Shown here piece by piece: positions 1 through 10,284 of a stretch of DNA of 64,000 bases (its first letter is position 1; every line of letters begins with the position of its first letter). The stretch lies in contig NC_003070.9 of the NCBI RefSeq assembly GCF_000001735.4, positions 6,262,001-6,326,000 on the forward strand, read 5' to 3'. The notes under the pieces were generated by a model. It saw nothing but the letters and a program-made list of their open reading frames with translations. It was not told the DNA's origin and did no database searches. Position numbers and translations under genes: made by a program. Origin of the DNA: Arabidopsis thaliana (taxonomy: Eukaryota > Streptophyta > Magnoliopsida > Brassicales > Brassicaceae).

Positions 1-528
1 ATTACATCATCGCAGAATTCAAAATATAAAAAAATAGATGATCATCAAATTATTTACTTGTAGCAACAAGTGGACAAAGAAGTACTCAACGGTCGAGTGC
101 GGTAACTTCATGAATATTCACAATCTCTTTGCCGGCGGGAATGACTGCATCGTTCCTTTCATTATTACCGTCACCGTTGATTCTAAAGATCTTCTGAGTC
201 AAAACCTCATGTATCCGTCCGATCATGCTTAGAAACGCTTCCTCGACGTTTTGGTTCTCTAAAGCCGACGTTTCGAGAAAATAGAGACCTTCTGATCTGA
301 TAGAGTCTTAAACTCTTCGTCTTCAATTTTATTTGTGGGAAGACCCTCTCTTATGATGTGGGATGGAGAATTGGAGATGGCCTAAGGGCTCCACAGTAAA
401 ATGAACTCGTAACTCGTTATTGCTCTAAATCTTATTTCCTCCCATGCAAAAATACAACAGTATTAATTTATTATTTAAGATAAGTAAAATGGCATAAACT
501 ATTAAAGAATTTCACAATTCTAAATGTA
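1..528 (-). pseudogene. Decayed partial copy of the RABA6b 3' exon and intron
   Basis: This stretch is a close but degraded copy of bases about 3363-3975, the 3' flank, last exon and part of the intron of RABA6b. Shared blocks include the sequence around the stop codon, the C-terminal codons and the exon 2/intron boundary near 410-460. About 150 bases of the middle of the exon are replaced by roughly 60 unrelated bases near 310-390, so no Rab fold could be made. The first exon with the P-loop is absent. The similarity runs off the left edge of the window, so the copy may extend further. It is joined near base 528 to sequence related to 7430-7600, which shows a rearranged duplication. No function is expected. 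Confidence 0.85.
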
Positions 529-601
529 TAATGCATTTAAAGAAAAGAAAAGTCCGAGGAGCTACGTGACTGAGTGATTAAGAAAGAAATGTGTCTCAAC
601 G

Positions 602-1386
602 ATGAAAAGTCCGAGGGGTGAACAAGATGCCTTCTCCGTTGGCAGTGGTGTGGTTTTTCTCTCCTTCGATGTAGTTGTGGATCCGATGTGTTGGAAGTAG
701 AGAGTTGCTACGATTCCCTTCGGTTGTGGACGCCGGTTGGTGTAGCGATTTCTTCTCGTGGCTCAGCCGTCGTGTCGGCCTCTGCAACTACGGCGGAAGT
801 CGATCGAGAGAAGGTGGGTAGTGCCAATTCGCCATGGAGGTTAACGGTGGATCTTCCTAGATTTGTTGGCTGTCGCGGATTCAGTGTGTTTGGGTGTTTC
901 GCTTGAGCCTTGGGCCTCAAACACCACCGTGACTTGCTTCCTCTTGGCCGGTTGAAGGTTTTTTGTTCGGTAAATCGGAGATTCGTTGGATTGGGAAAGA
1001 GGGGTTATGTTTGATTGTCGGCTTGCTAGGTACGGGAGCTGACAACGACGTGCCGTGATGTCGGAGGGTTGACCATGCCGAGAGATTTGTGGTGGAAACG
1101 GTTGGTCGCGGGAAAAGGAATAGTAGCGGAAGTCGGATGCTTCCTCTCTGTTTACTAGATACTTCGATCTGCTGCAAAGCTGTGGTTCTCGCATCCGTCG
1201 GTGCTAATGGTCGGCTTCTCTGCGTCACGGTGTCACTAGGGCAAGATCCTCTTTTCCGGTCCCGACAAATTTTTTCGTTTTTCCTTTGTCTCTGGTTTTC
1301 TTTGTAAACCAAAGCCCAACCCAATTTTGTAGGTTCTATAATTAATAAAAGGCCGTTTAAAAAAAAATAAAAATAAAAAAAATAAA
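602..1386 (+). mobile_element. Non-autonomous poly(A)-tailed retroposon, possibly Sadhu-like
   Basis: The insertion is bounded by a perfect 15-bp direct repeat (AAATGTGTCTCAACG) at 587-601 and 1387-1401, the signature of LINE-type target-primed insertion. Its right end is an A-rich tail (about 1358-1386) preceded by the sequence AATAAAAGG. A related uninterrupted sequence lies at 7440-7600 and reads straight through the target, so it acts as a paralogous empty site. The body (785 bp) is more GC-rich than its surroundings, and I see no reverse transcriptase or convincing protein. Size, tail and lack of coding capacity fit the Arabidopsis Sadhu retroposons, but the family name is a guess that I could not check. 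Twelve bases just before the target (548-559) are repeated at 605-616, just inside the 5' junction. Confidence 0.8.
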
Positions 1387-1401
1387 AAATGTGTCTCAAC
1401 G

Positions 1402-2246
1402 CGACCAACGCGACCGGGACACGCTCCTTTTACGCGGCGTGATTGTTTTAGTAGTAGCACTCTTTTTTTAATTATCGGTGTTTTTTTTTGGAAATTTGGT
1501 AGCACTCACTGCTGTGGCGATGATGCCTAAATCACATCTACTTTTCTAGAAACTAAATGAAAACTAAAATACAAGTCTAGACCAACAATATTTTATCAAA
1601 ACAAATTATTAAACGTTGTTTGTCAATTTTTCTTAAAATGGCATTAGAGCCTTTACAAACCCAAAAAATAACTTTGCATGCCTTTTATTGCTCATATTGA
1701 AGAAAGTGATATCACGGCTTCAGTAAACCAAATACTTTCTTGATTGTTTCTCTGTACTGATGAAATTGAGCTTGCTTGCGCAACAAGCAAATTAAATATT
1801 ATAACATTTGACCACATAAAAGGGGACTCAATATTTATACAGAGAGAATAGTGGCCTTTAAAAGCACAGAAACTTCATGATTAACAAGGTAAGCAAAGAA
1901 TGATATGGGCTATCTATGGAGGCTGATAACAGACGTGAAGTTGTATCATGTTTCATCCCTGCCCCCTACAAATGAGAAACACGACATATATCAATCAAGC
2001 AGAACCTTGTTGTTTATCAAACCGAAATGGGAAAAGAAATGTTAGTGTATCTTAAGCAAATGTGCAACAACAAAGATGTAAACTTTAAGTTCAGCTTGTA
2101 TCTTAGGAATCATTCCCTAATTAAGCACAAATTGGCAGATCAACTAGGGAAGAAATTGCGACCAATCTTATAAGTTAGTAATCTAACTAATTATAACGTA
2201 ACCTTTTCTGCTCCGAAGAAAAATTTATACCCAAATCCAAGAATAA
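1402..2246. other. Gene-free segment, part of a segmental duplication
   Basis: No gene was found here. Bases 1402-1490 match 7505-7600, and bases about 1858-2240 match about 9330-9765, which lie downstream of the second GCK-domain gene. The segment is therefore flanking DNA of a duplicated block. Bases 1500-1850 are AT-rich and show nothing recognisable. Confidence 0.6.
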
Positions 2247-2762
2247 TTACCAAAATCCATTAGCTTGCTCAGTCGCAGCCTCCTCTTCGGATAAGACCCC
2301 TTCCGATACGGCAAAGGCTAAGATATCCTTCAACAGCAGATCTTCAGAAGCTTTCTTAAGATCCAGAATCGGCTGATAGTAGTCAGAGTGAGCATGCATA
2401 CACTTGATCAGCCTAGGCCAGAGTTTATGACACTCATCAGTTTATTTTTGAGCTTCATCAACGCAATTTTTCAAAGCTGTAAATGATTCTTTGCAAGCAC
2501 CCTCATTCATAAACTCGCAAAACCGCAATTCTGTTTCCTCATCCCTCTTTGTTGGGTCAATTTCATTTGGTGGATCAGCTGACGACGTATCTCCGAGTTT
2601 CGGAGGGAATAAGGCGTCGAGCTCCCTGGCTATCAGATCTATAGTAGCATTCACTATCGCTTCTTCATGAGCTCTCCGTCTCTCCGCCGGGAGTTGGTAG
2701 TATGAAGAACTGGACTTCGAATCCCCCGATTTAAAAATCGTGGATGACGCGATGATCCCCAT
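2247..2762 (-). pseudogene. GCK-domain protein gene, interrupted by one in-frame stop
   Basis: Reading from ATG 2760-2762, the frame gives an acidic N-terminus with a potential amphipathic stretch (residues about 25-45, ELDALFPP) and then a GCK domain starting at FCEFMNEGACKESFTALKNC. A TAA (2442-2444) follows residue 106. In the same frame, the rest of the domain continues without further error to TAA 2247-2249 and includes the conserved C-terminal signature KCMHAHSDYYQPIL. The domain has the usual spaced cysteines (CKES..NC...ECH...KCM). Its molecular role is not known to me. The gene is either a young pseudogene or encodes a protein truncated in mid-domain. A single-base sequencing error would also explain it. 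The paralogue at 9768-10284 is broken in the same part. Confidence 0.7.
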
Positions 2763-3270
2763 AGCCGTGAAACCGGATCTTATAGAAATCGGCGATTCAG
2801 CCTGTCAATAAATTTCAGAGTGGAGACGATTAGGGAGGTTAAAAAAAGACAAGTATATATCGAAGAAAACAGGGGAAATATATGCTAGGGCTTTGATCGA
2901 TTTGGCTTCTATGGGAAAATCTTGATATTCCAAGAGATTAGTATAAAACTAGATAATTGTTTTCTTTTCTTTTTTTTTTAAACTAGATAATTTGCCCGTG
3001 ATTCGCGGATATATTTTGGCAATTTTTTTTATGCCAAATATTATCAATCTTTTGTTTTGGTTGATTGTTGATTTTACCAAATATAATGATGCTTAATCAT
3101 ACTTGCATTAAGCATCATTATCAAAATTTCAAGCATTAGAATCATATAAAAATTAATATTTATTTACATATTAGTTTGTAAGGTTTCAAATGCATTCGTC
3201 TCACCCAAAAATGTAATTAAATTATACGAGAATAAAATAAGACAAAAATCCCAGGCCAAGCCAACATTTT

Positions 3271-3425
3271 CAACAATTATAAAACTACATTATCGAATAT
3301 TTCATAACAATTTAAAAATAGATGAACAATTTATTTACTTGTAGCAACAATTATAAAACTCTACATTATCGAATATATCATATAACAATATAAAAATAGA
3401 TGATCATCAGTTTATTTACTTGTAG
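3271..3425. repeat. Tandem repeat (74 and 81 bp) covering the RABA6b stop codon and 3' UTR
   Basis: Two adjacent diverged copies lie at 3271-3344 and 3345-3425. Each starts with CAACAATT and ends with TTTATTTACTTGTAG. The shared end is the complement of the last RABA6b codons, so the sequence for the terminal Cys-Cys-Tyr-Lys-stop occurs twice, once as the real gene end and once downstream. Similar sequence also ends the copy at the left edge of the window. Confidence 0.75.
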
Positions 3426-4659
3426 CAACAATTGGACAAAGAAGTACTCAACGGTCGAGTGGCGGTAACTTCATGAATATTCACAATCTCTTTACCGGGC
3501 GGAACGACAGCACCGTTACTTTCGTTGTTACCGTCACCGTTGAGTCTATTGTCTAAAACGATTTTCTGAGTCAAAACCTCATGTATCCGTCCGATCATGC
3601 TTAGAAACGCTTCTTCAACGTTTTGGTTCTCTAAAGCCGATGTTTCGAGAAAATAGAGACCTTCTGATTCTGCTAGAGTCTTACCCTCTTCTTCTTCAAC
3701 TTCTCTAGACTGCCCGAGATCGGATTTGTTACCGACGAGAACAACGACAGTCTCGGGACTGGAGAAGCCTCTGAGCTCCGACAACCATTTCTCAATGTTT
3801 TTGAAAGTGATTCGTCTTGTGATGTCGTAGATTAGTAAAGCTCCCAAGGCTCCACGGTAATACGAACTCGTTATTGCTCTAAATCTTTTTTCCTCCCATG
3901 CAAAAATAAAAAATAAAACAGTATTATATTTAAGATAAGTAAAAACACATAAATTATTAAAGAAATTCACAATTCTAAATGAAAGATAAAATTTGTCGAA
4001 ATAAATATAATTTTAGTAAGAAAAACAAAAAGAAGAAATGGTCGTGACATTTAACAAAGATTAGGTCCGTGTGACATCGATTGCTTATAAAGATTTTCTT
4101 CTGCGCGTGATCTATTTTCCTAATCATCATTCCAATCCCAAATTTCATTCATTATTTTTTTGTTATTTATCTAGCATATTTACCTTAACATTTAGACACA
4201 AAAATAACTATCGAAAATTTAACAAGTTTGACGTCTTGGTTTGTTACGTTAGAAATTATACAAATAAAAAAACTCTTACAAAACAAGCATTTTTGTTCAT
4301 GGTCAATGAAAAATCAATTAATGGAAGTGAGTTCATTTATTTACGTTTTCTTTTTCTGTGCAAAAATATTAGTCCAACGTTAAATACAGAAATTTTGATC
4401 ATGTCTTCATCATCAAGTCCGTTATAGTAGTATCATACCTTTCTTGGCCGGCGGTGTCCCATATCTGAGCCTTTATAGTCTTATCGCCCACGCGAACATT
4501 CCGGTAAGCAAAGTCTACTCCGATGGTCGGTTTAGAGTCTAACCGAAACTCATCTCTCGAGAACCTCGAAAGGAGGTTTGATTTTCCGACGGCGGAGTCT
4601 CCTATCAGCACCGCCTTGAATAGGTAGTCGCACTCTTCGTCGTACGATTCCTCCGCCAT
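3416..4659 (-). CDS. RABA6B: Rab GTPase of the RabA6 type (RABA6b-like)
   Basis: A small GTPase of the plant RabA (Rab11) group, which directs vesicle traffic between the trans-Golgi/endosomes and the plasma membrane or cell plate. There are two exons, 4439-4659 and 3416-3884 (229 aa). Exon 1 has the P-loop GDSAVGKS, the switch-I threonine in [11 protein letters not shown] and WDTAGQER. The splice falls inside the Arg codon of GQER. Exon 2 continues with [12 protein letters not shown] and carries NKSD (guanine binding) and ETSAL. The protein ends in NCCYK, a dicysteine geranylgeranylation motif. The start ATG gives the usual short N-terminus before the P-loop. The 3' end is tandemly duplicated, and a decayed copy lies at the left edge of the window. 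I am confident of the Rab call; the A6b name rests on memory of the locus order. Confidence 0.93.
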
Positions 4660-6272
4660 GCTCTATGGTGTTCAAGTTTGATAAGATATTATATTAGTAA
4701 ATCGAAGCAAAAGGAAGTTGAGAAGGATCAATGGATGATCGAAATCCGAAGAGGAAAGGGTTTGTTTTATGTAAGAACCTCTCAGGAAAGTCTTTCCACT
4801 AAGTATATATGGCTCCATTTATTGAAAACATGGATAATTATGCATATAACTAATGTCATATGATTGCGACAAGATATATGAAATGAATTAGTATTGTTTT
4901 TTTTCTTTTCTTGGAAGAGTTAAAATGAGGACGATATAATTTTTGAGAAAAGGTATAGTATATAATATAGAAAATGAAACGAGCAGGACAAGGATAAAAG
5001 AGGCGTGACAGAGATTGTACATAATACCATCCAAGATATTTGTTATATATTGTATATAGTCTGTATTTCTATTTTGTCAACGAATTAAAATAGTGTGACC
5101 TCTTATCTATCTTAACTTTTGACTTCTTGTTATGTTTCTAGCTTAGGAAAAAATAAGAAGTTGTGATGTTTTGATTGTCTAGATCTTATTAGGATCTCAA
5201 GCGTCAAGTCATAAAGCTCAATCATGCATGTTTCTCTGTAGTCTCTGTACGTTTGAGTTTTGACATTTTACCAAATTCACTCACTGACTCACGGTTAGGT
5301 TTTGACTTGTAAAGAGTTGGCTACTTGGGCCTAAGATGGGCTTTATCAGGTCGGATTTTTCACAAAAAAAGTCAAAAAAAAAAATTCTTAAAAATGGGTG
5401 AGCAAATGAAAAGCCTTTGACCGATTCCTTTACTCGAAGAGGAAGAGTAGAATACGATTCGTAGACGTCGACGTCTTTCTTTAATCCATCGGACGGATTC
5501 CATCTCTTTTTTTTTTTGGCAAGATGGGTACACTTTTCAACGAGGACTAGTTGCCTTATTTAATAATCACATTTGTTTCTACATCCGAAAATAGCTTAAT
5601 AGGACAAGCAAACGAATGAATATATCAATTTACGCGTCAATCCAGCCCTTTAATTTCAGCATTCATGACGTTGCTTCGTAGTAAGAGAGTGTATATTAGT
5701 TAATTTGAAACCAGATCCTCTGCTAAAAAATTTTTAGCGTTGGTTCATCACAAAGACCTTAATTTAAAAATATGAATGTTAATATGTTACCATGGTCCCC
5801 AAAAAAATAAATACTACTTGAATGTTACACCTTACATTTGAATCAGCCATCTTTTATTTTTTTTTCTATCAAGAGAACGCCTCCGTTGACCATTTTGAAT
5901 ACGGTTTTATTACTTCCTAATCCAATATCAAAGTCTTAAAAATTTGTCATGTGATTGATTCATAGAGAAAGCTACGATTGATTTTTTTTCCATAAGCAGA
6001 GAATCTGGTTTTTGTTTCTATGCAAATATAGTTCGAAACTGATACATAACTCGAGAATGCAGAATAAGAAATTAGAAACCAAATTTGTTTTGAACAAGGA
6101 GAGCAAACGATATATATCCATATTCAGATCTAAATCTCAACCATGTATGAATGAAAAGAGATCCGATTGAAGTTAGACTGATGATGATTGATCACATTTA
6201 AGAAGAAAAGAGTACCTAATTTCCATAGTTATTCTTATTCCCGAAATCCAGATCTGAAATCTGGAAAACTCC
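4660..6272. other. Intergenic, RABA6b upstream region and CML27 3' flank
   Basis: No gene was seen. The DNA is AT-rich with several homopolymer runs. The one distinctive piece is a palindrome with two ACGT cores near 5463. The rest shows nothing I can name. Confidence 0.5.
5463..5476. promoter_or_regulatory. 14-bp palindrome with two ACGT cores (bZIP-type site candidate)
   Basis: The sequence AGACGTCGACGTCT is a perfect palindrome made of two adjoining GACGTC units. GACGTC is a known plant bZIP (C-box like) core. It lies about 800 bp upstream of the RABA6b start codon and beyond the 3' end of CML27. Binding is inference only. Confidence 0.35.
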
Positions 6273-6785
6273 CTAGGTCGAAGGAGGAGCGGCGGATCCA
6301 TTGCTGTTGAGGAGAGAAGACGACGTCATCATCTTCTGAAACTCTTCGAAATTAACATTCCCATCGCCGTCAGCATCCACAGGTCCGATCATACGAGTAC
6401 AGTCTTCAACAGAGCAAGACATCCCGAGACGGTTAAGCACCTGGTGAAGCTCAGAGGCGGAGATCAGTCCGTTTTTGTCCTGATCGTAGAGATCGAAAGC
6501 GTCACGGATCTCTGCGGCGGAGGAAGACGAGCGACAGAGAGTTGAGAATTCGTCGAGGTTGATGTAACCGTCGCGATCTGTATCGACTTCTTCGAGCACG
6601 CGGTTGAGTTCCGTCTCTGTGTAGGAAGTCCCCATAGCCTTAAACACACCGCCGAGTTCGAGGACTGAGATCTTGCCGTCGCCGTTGGAGTCAAACTGGT
6701 CGAAAACTTTCTTAAGCTCCTCTGGATTAGCCATGTCCACCGTTGCAGGCGTGGGTTTGGCGGTTTCTGGATTCGCGCTTGCCAT
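6273..6785 (-). CDS. CML27: Calmodulin-like Ca2+ sensor with four EF hands (CML27-like)
   Basis: Intronless gene of 170 aa. Four canonical EF-hand loops are present: residues 32-43 (DSNGDGKISVLE), 68-79 (DTDRDGYINLDE), 101-112 (DQDKNGLISASE) and 137-148 (DADGDGNVNFEE). Each has acidic residues at loop positions 1 and 12, so all four should bind Ca2+. A 23-residue Pro/Ala/Thr-rich leader precedes EF1, and a Ser-rich tail ending AAPPST follows EF4, both usual for the CML23-27 group. I chose the second ATG (MASANPETAK) because the 15 codons before it read like 5' UTR (MLFISLSNFTFNKKK) and because the family starts there. Such proteins relay Ca2+ signals in the cytosol or nucleus. Two cysteines (124, 129) in the loop between EF3 and EF4 are notable. 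Confidence in the family is high. Confidence 0.95.
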   Translation of the reverse strand: MASANPETAKPTPATVDMANPEELKKVFDQFDSNGDGKISVLELGGVFKAMGTSYTETELNRVLEEVDTDRDGYINLDEFSTLCRSSSSAAEIRDAFDLYDQDKNGLISASELHQVLNRLGMSCSVEDCTRMIGPVDADGDGNVNFEEFQKMMTSSSLLNSNGSAAPPST

Positions 6786-7429
6786 TTTTTTTTTGTTAAA
6801 GGTAAAGTTGGAGAGAGAGATAAAGAGCAATTAGAAGATGATGAGTTTGACCTTTTTATAGACCTTTTCGCTAGATGTCACTATTTACAAGTTTGGAATC
6901 GAATCTTGTGTATTTAATTTCCGTTATAATACGTATCTGGTTTGGGAATACTGTATTTGGTTGAAATATGAATGTTTTGATCTGTTATTTAAAATCCTTT
7001 TTTCTAATTAAAGAGAAGTAATGTTATATGGTTATTATATACACTCTCAAACATGGTATTCTCTTTTTATAAATACTACTTTTGCTAGGAAAAAGGAAAA
7101 CTAAAATACTACTTTCAATATTCACAATGAAAAAGAATTATATATGGAACGTTTTAGGATATTAATGTTACTCTCAGTCTTTCCACATGGCTTAACGAAG
7201 ACGGCAAGGCAAGATTATGTCACGTGCCTTGATAATTTGTTTTTTCGGCTGTAAATGTTAAAATGAAAGTTACATTTGTTTAAGACGAAATAACAATCCT
7301 GAAACAGAGAATTCTTCTTTTAATCCATTACTTGGTTCAGTCTTAAACTATGTTTTGATAATATATCGTAGGGACTATTATATTACAAGTGTTACTATTT
7401 TGATGATACCATTGCTTTATTTTAGTATT
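6786..7429. other. CML27 upstream region, no gene
   Basis: AT-rich intergenic DNA that should include the CML27 promoter and 5' UTR. No coding sequence and no clear repeat was seen. Confidence 0.45.
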
Positions 7430-7600
7430 TTGTTATGCATTTAAAGAAAATAAAAGTTGGAGGGGCTAACGTGACTGAGTGAATCAGAAATGTGTCTCAA
7501 TCTAACGCGGCCAACACGACCGGTACACACTCCTTTTACGCGGTGTGATTGTTTTACAAGTAGTAGTGGGGTCTTTTTTGAATTATCGGTGTTTTTTTTT
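7430..7600. repeat. Paralogous empty site of the 602-1386 retroposon
   Basis: This sequence matches 530-601 joined directly to 1388-1490. It has the same TGTGTCTCAA target and the same downstream CCTTTTACGCGG and GAATTATCGGTG blocks. It lacks the retroposon, so it shows the pre-insertion arrangement and belongs to the duplicated block. Confidence 0.75.
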
Positions 7601-7971
7601 CTAGTACTTGACCCTGAAGAGGCCTCTGCAAATTACTACTAAATCTCAAACTTTAGCTGTATTTCACATTCAAACCCCTATATGCAAAGTAGGCTTCTTC
7701 TTGTTGGTCATGACCTTAGGCATGATTTGAATAACCTCAAGCTCCAATATCCTAAGCATTTGATGAAGTACATGACCCTTACCAAACTGGTGAATTTCCT
7801 TGTCCATTTTTGGTTGTATGGGTAATTGGATTGCTATATAATACATTGACTCGACGGCCACTGTCTTTTGATTTTTTTACTTCAGATTTATCTTTCCCGC
7901 TTTGTCACTGATATGGGTTTGGTATTAATTCCCATGTAAAACCGGTTGCAGCGAATATGTATCACATTATG

Positions 7972-8042
7972 GTTAGTAAGGCGGTAAAAAAATCTCTATG
8001 AGGTTATGGCATTAGGCCTGATTTTCTTACCGCCTTACTAAC
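7972..8042. repeat. Inverted repeat, 16-bp perfect arms with a 39-bp loop
   Basis: The left arm GTTAGTAAGGCGGTAA (7972-7987) is the exact complement of the right arm at 8027-8042. Transcribed RNA would fold into a stable hairpin. No flanking duplication was seen that would make it a transposon end. Confidence 0.65.
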
Positions 8043-8119
8043 TCTAACTCTCAGAGCTTATAGAAAATATTTCATGCTCTTCGAATCTACAAGCTTCAGC
8101 GATTCGAGATTCCAAAATG

Positions 8120-8278
8120 CTATATTAGATTGATTCTCCACACTCTCCATCTCCATTTCTTCTTCTTCTCTATCAAACTCGCGAGAGAACAGACAGCGGC
8201 AATTAGGGTTTTAGAGAAGTAGATGACTACTTCTCCTTTGATAAACCCTCAGAGACACATCAAAATATGTGTATTATG
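8120..8278 (+). pseudogene. Possible fragment of a gene 5' end
   Basis: A CT-rich stretch (CCATTTCTTCTTCTTCTC) followed by AATTAGGGTTTTAGAGAAG and an ATG at 8223 looks like an Arabidopsis 5' UTR with a start codon. The frame gives only MTTSPLINPQRHIKICVL and then a stop (8277-8279). The sequence after it is AT-rich. I cannot identify the source gene, and it may instead be chance. AGGGTTTTAG resembles the telo-box found near starts of translation-related genes. Confidence 0.25.
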
Positions 8279-8494
8279 AAAACAAATTTTATAAGCCAAT
8301 CACTGAGGTATCTCACACAAACATATTTAGTTAACTGTCCTTTGACTTTAGTTTTTCTTTCATGATGAAAGCTTGTAAAAATATTATATGTACTAACAAG
8401 TTGGCTCCAAGAGAAATGATATAAACGAATTCCGGAAATGAAATGGAATTGGAGATGGTAAAGAGCTCATTTAGACTTCCAGCAGACAGGTTAC

Positions 8495-8573
8495 AAGATA
8501 CAGGACTAACAACTTACGGCTGCAGCAAAACCACGAAAATATGTGAAGATACAGGACTAACAACTTACGGCTG
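8495..8573. repeat. 28-bp direct repeat, 51-bp period
   Basis: A 28-bp sequence beginning AAGATACAGGACTAAC occurs at 8495 and again at 8546 without change. This is a small recent local duplication. Confidence 0.7.
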
Positions 8574-9767
8574 TTTCACTCAGTATATACTGAGATATGT
8601 TAATATTGCTTAAAGGGGTCGTGTATCTACAAAATATTTAGTAGCATTGATGATATTAGCAAAGGTTAACACGCGACATAAAGCAACCCGATTTTGCACA
8701 CAAAAAAGAGAAAAGATAAACAACCGGCCTCTATAAAATCTGACGTACAAGTATCCCTTGAATTCGAATCCCTGTCATGGTCGATTAGGACTAAAGAAAA
8801 CTTTGTTCATATTTGTCTGCAATGTACTTGCTACTTAGATCATCTAAAGTGTGGTCCTAAAATACAACTAGCCTAAATATACTAACAGCAGAACAGCAAG
8901 CTGAGTTCCGTAGCAAGAAACAAGGCCAAAGAGAGGTTTTTCCTCAATAATTTAGTATATTGCAAAAATGCCCATGAGAGGGAAGGAAAGGTAGAAGAAG
9001 CTTTTATATTAGCAGTCATGTAATCAGTAACATGTTTCAACCATGAATTATGATCACAGAAGTGGTATTCACGTCTTTTTTTACTTAATGTATATCGTTG
9101 GCTTTTTTTATGTATCAAATGCTTAAAACATAAGGTTCGATCGCTAGTGGTAAACCCTGTAAAGAACATACAATTAATATAAATAGACTACGACCCTAGT
9201 TGCAACTAAAGAAACGTTGAAAGCTAAGAAAAGTTTGTCATATAGATCAGTCTGTTTTCATAACATATACTAACAAGATAAAATTTGAGATTCCGGTAAC
9301 CAGAAAATTATGCAGAGGCAATGCTGGCCTTTGATTAGTCATTCGAAAAGCAAAGAAACTTCATGATTAAACAAGGTAAGCAAAGAATTATATGGGCCAA
9401 AGGCTGTTGTGTATCGTAAGCACAAAGTGAAGCAACAAAGATGTAAACTTTTCAACTGAATGTTCAGAGGAACTAGTAAATGTTCACTAAATAAAGGTCA
9501 GACTGTATCTGTTCCAGAAGACACAAATCACATTCAAGTGAGGCATTAGCAAAGCAAACCACAAAGACGACAAGATTTCTTTAATGAAACATTCATGGGC
9601 GTCAACATATTGATGAACTTTTGAGAAAATGATCTCACGAATCATATAAAAAGAAGAAATCCGACCAATTTTATAAGTCAGGAATCTAAGAAACGAAACT
9701 TTTTCCAATTTATTCCCAAATCTAGTATTGATTATTCCCGTAAACAAGAAAAATTACCGAAATCCTC

Positions 9768-10284
9768 TCAATCATCCCTCGCAGGCTGTTCCTTTTCCGA
9801 GATGACAACTTCTATGAAGTCCTTGGCCAACTGTTCCATCGAAGATTCAGCCAGCGTGATAACAGGCTTATAGTAATTAGAGTGGGCATCTACACACTTT
9901 ATCTTATACACTTAACAAGACCACCAGTTTCCTTCGCGCAATCTTCCAAAGCCTTAAATGATTCTTTGCAATCACCTCCTTTCATGAAGTCGCACAACCG
10001 CTTAACAAGTAGTTCGTCGTCCCTCTCTGTATATCCTTCCTTTGGTTGATCAGTTGATGACTCTCCCACTTTCGGCGGGAATAAAGAGTAGAGCTCCTTC
10101 CACACCCCGTCTACAGACGCTTCCACCATCGCTCGTACGTGAGCACTCTCTTTCTTCGGCTTGTCTTCCTGATTCGTGTAGTCAAACATCTCCCACGGGA
10201 ATTGGTCGCTTCGAAGACTAAGCTCGGCGGGGATCCCCTTGGATGACGATGGGGATGACAATGAGGGTGACGAGGACGTCCCAT
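9768..10284 (-). pseudogene. Second GCK-domain gene, frameshifted at both ends
   Basis: A paralogue of the gene at 2247-2762. The readable frame covers an Ser/Pro-rich start, a KELYSLFPPKVGES segment and the first part of the GCK domain (RLCDFMKGGDCKESFKALEDC). It then ends after VKCIR at TAA 9899-9901. Relative to the paralogue, 19 bases are missing between the ALEDC and KCVDAHSNYYKPV signatures, which shifts the frame. The remainder, in another frame, runs to TGA 9768-9770. The ATG that matches the paralogue's start (10282-10284) is also out of frame with the body, and no upstream in-frame ATG precedes a stop. Translation could begin only at an internal Met (EMFDYT). It is probably a pseudogene. 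The 5' leader and 3' flank are clearly homologous to the first copy. Confidence 0.7.

Larger units (their letters stand above)
7601..9767. other. Gene-poor region with small repeats
   Basis: No intact gene was found. It contains an inverted repeat (7972-8042), a 5'-UTR-like fragment with a short reading frame (about 8120-8278) and a 28-bp direct repeat (8495 and 8546). From about 9330 it is similar to 1858-2240. Open frames at 7670-7861 and 8882-9169 (minus strand) show no family resemblance that I recognise. Confidence 0.5.

Noticed and set aside
917-1408. Long minus-strand frame of 163 codons over the retroposon
   Set aside because: It runs through the A-rich tail and target duplication, has skewed composition and overlaps other frames. 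It is a by-product of the GC-rich retroposon body.
4071-4427. 118-codon plus-strand frame
   Set aside because: It lies in the RABA6b intron on the opposite strand and has intron-like AT-rich codons.
9130-9145. GGTTCGATCGC as a tRNA T-loop
   Set aside because: No matching acceptor, D-arm or anticodon stem at the proper distance on either strand.
8882-9169. 95-codon minus-strand frame
   Set aside because: No family resemblance, no splice or promoter context and low-complexity composition. Not supported as a gene.
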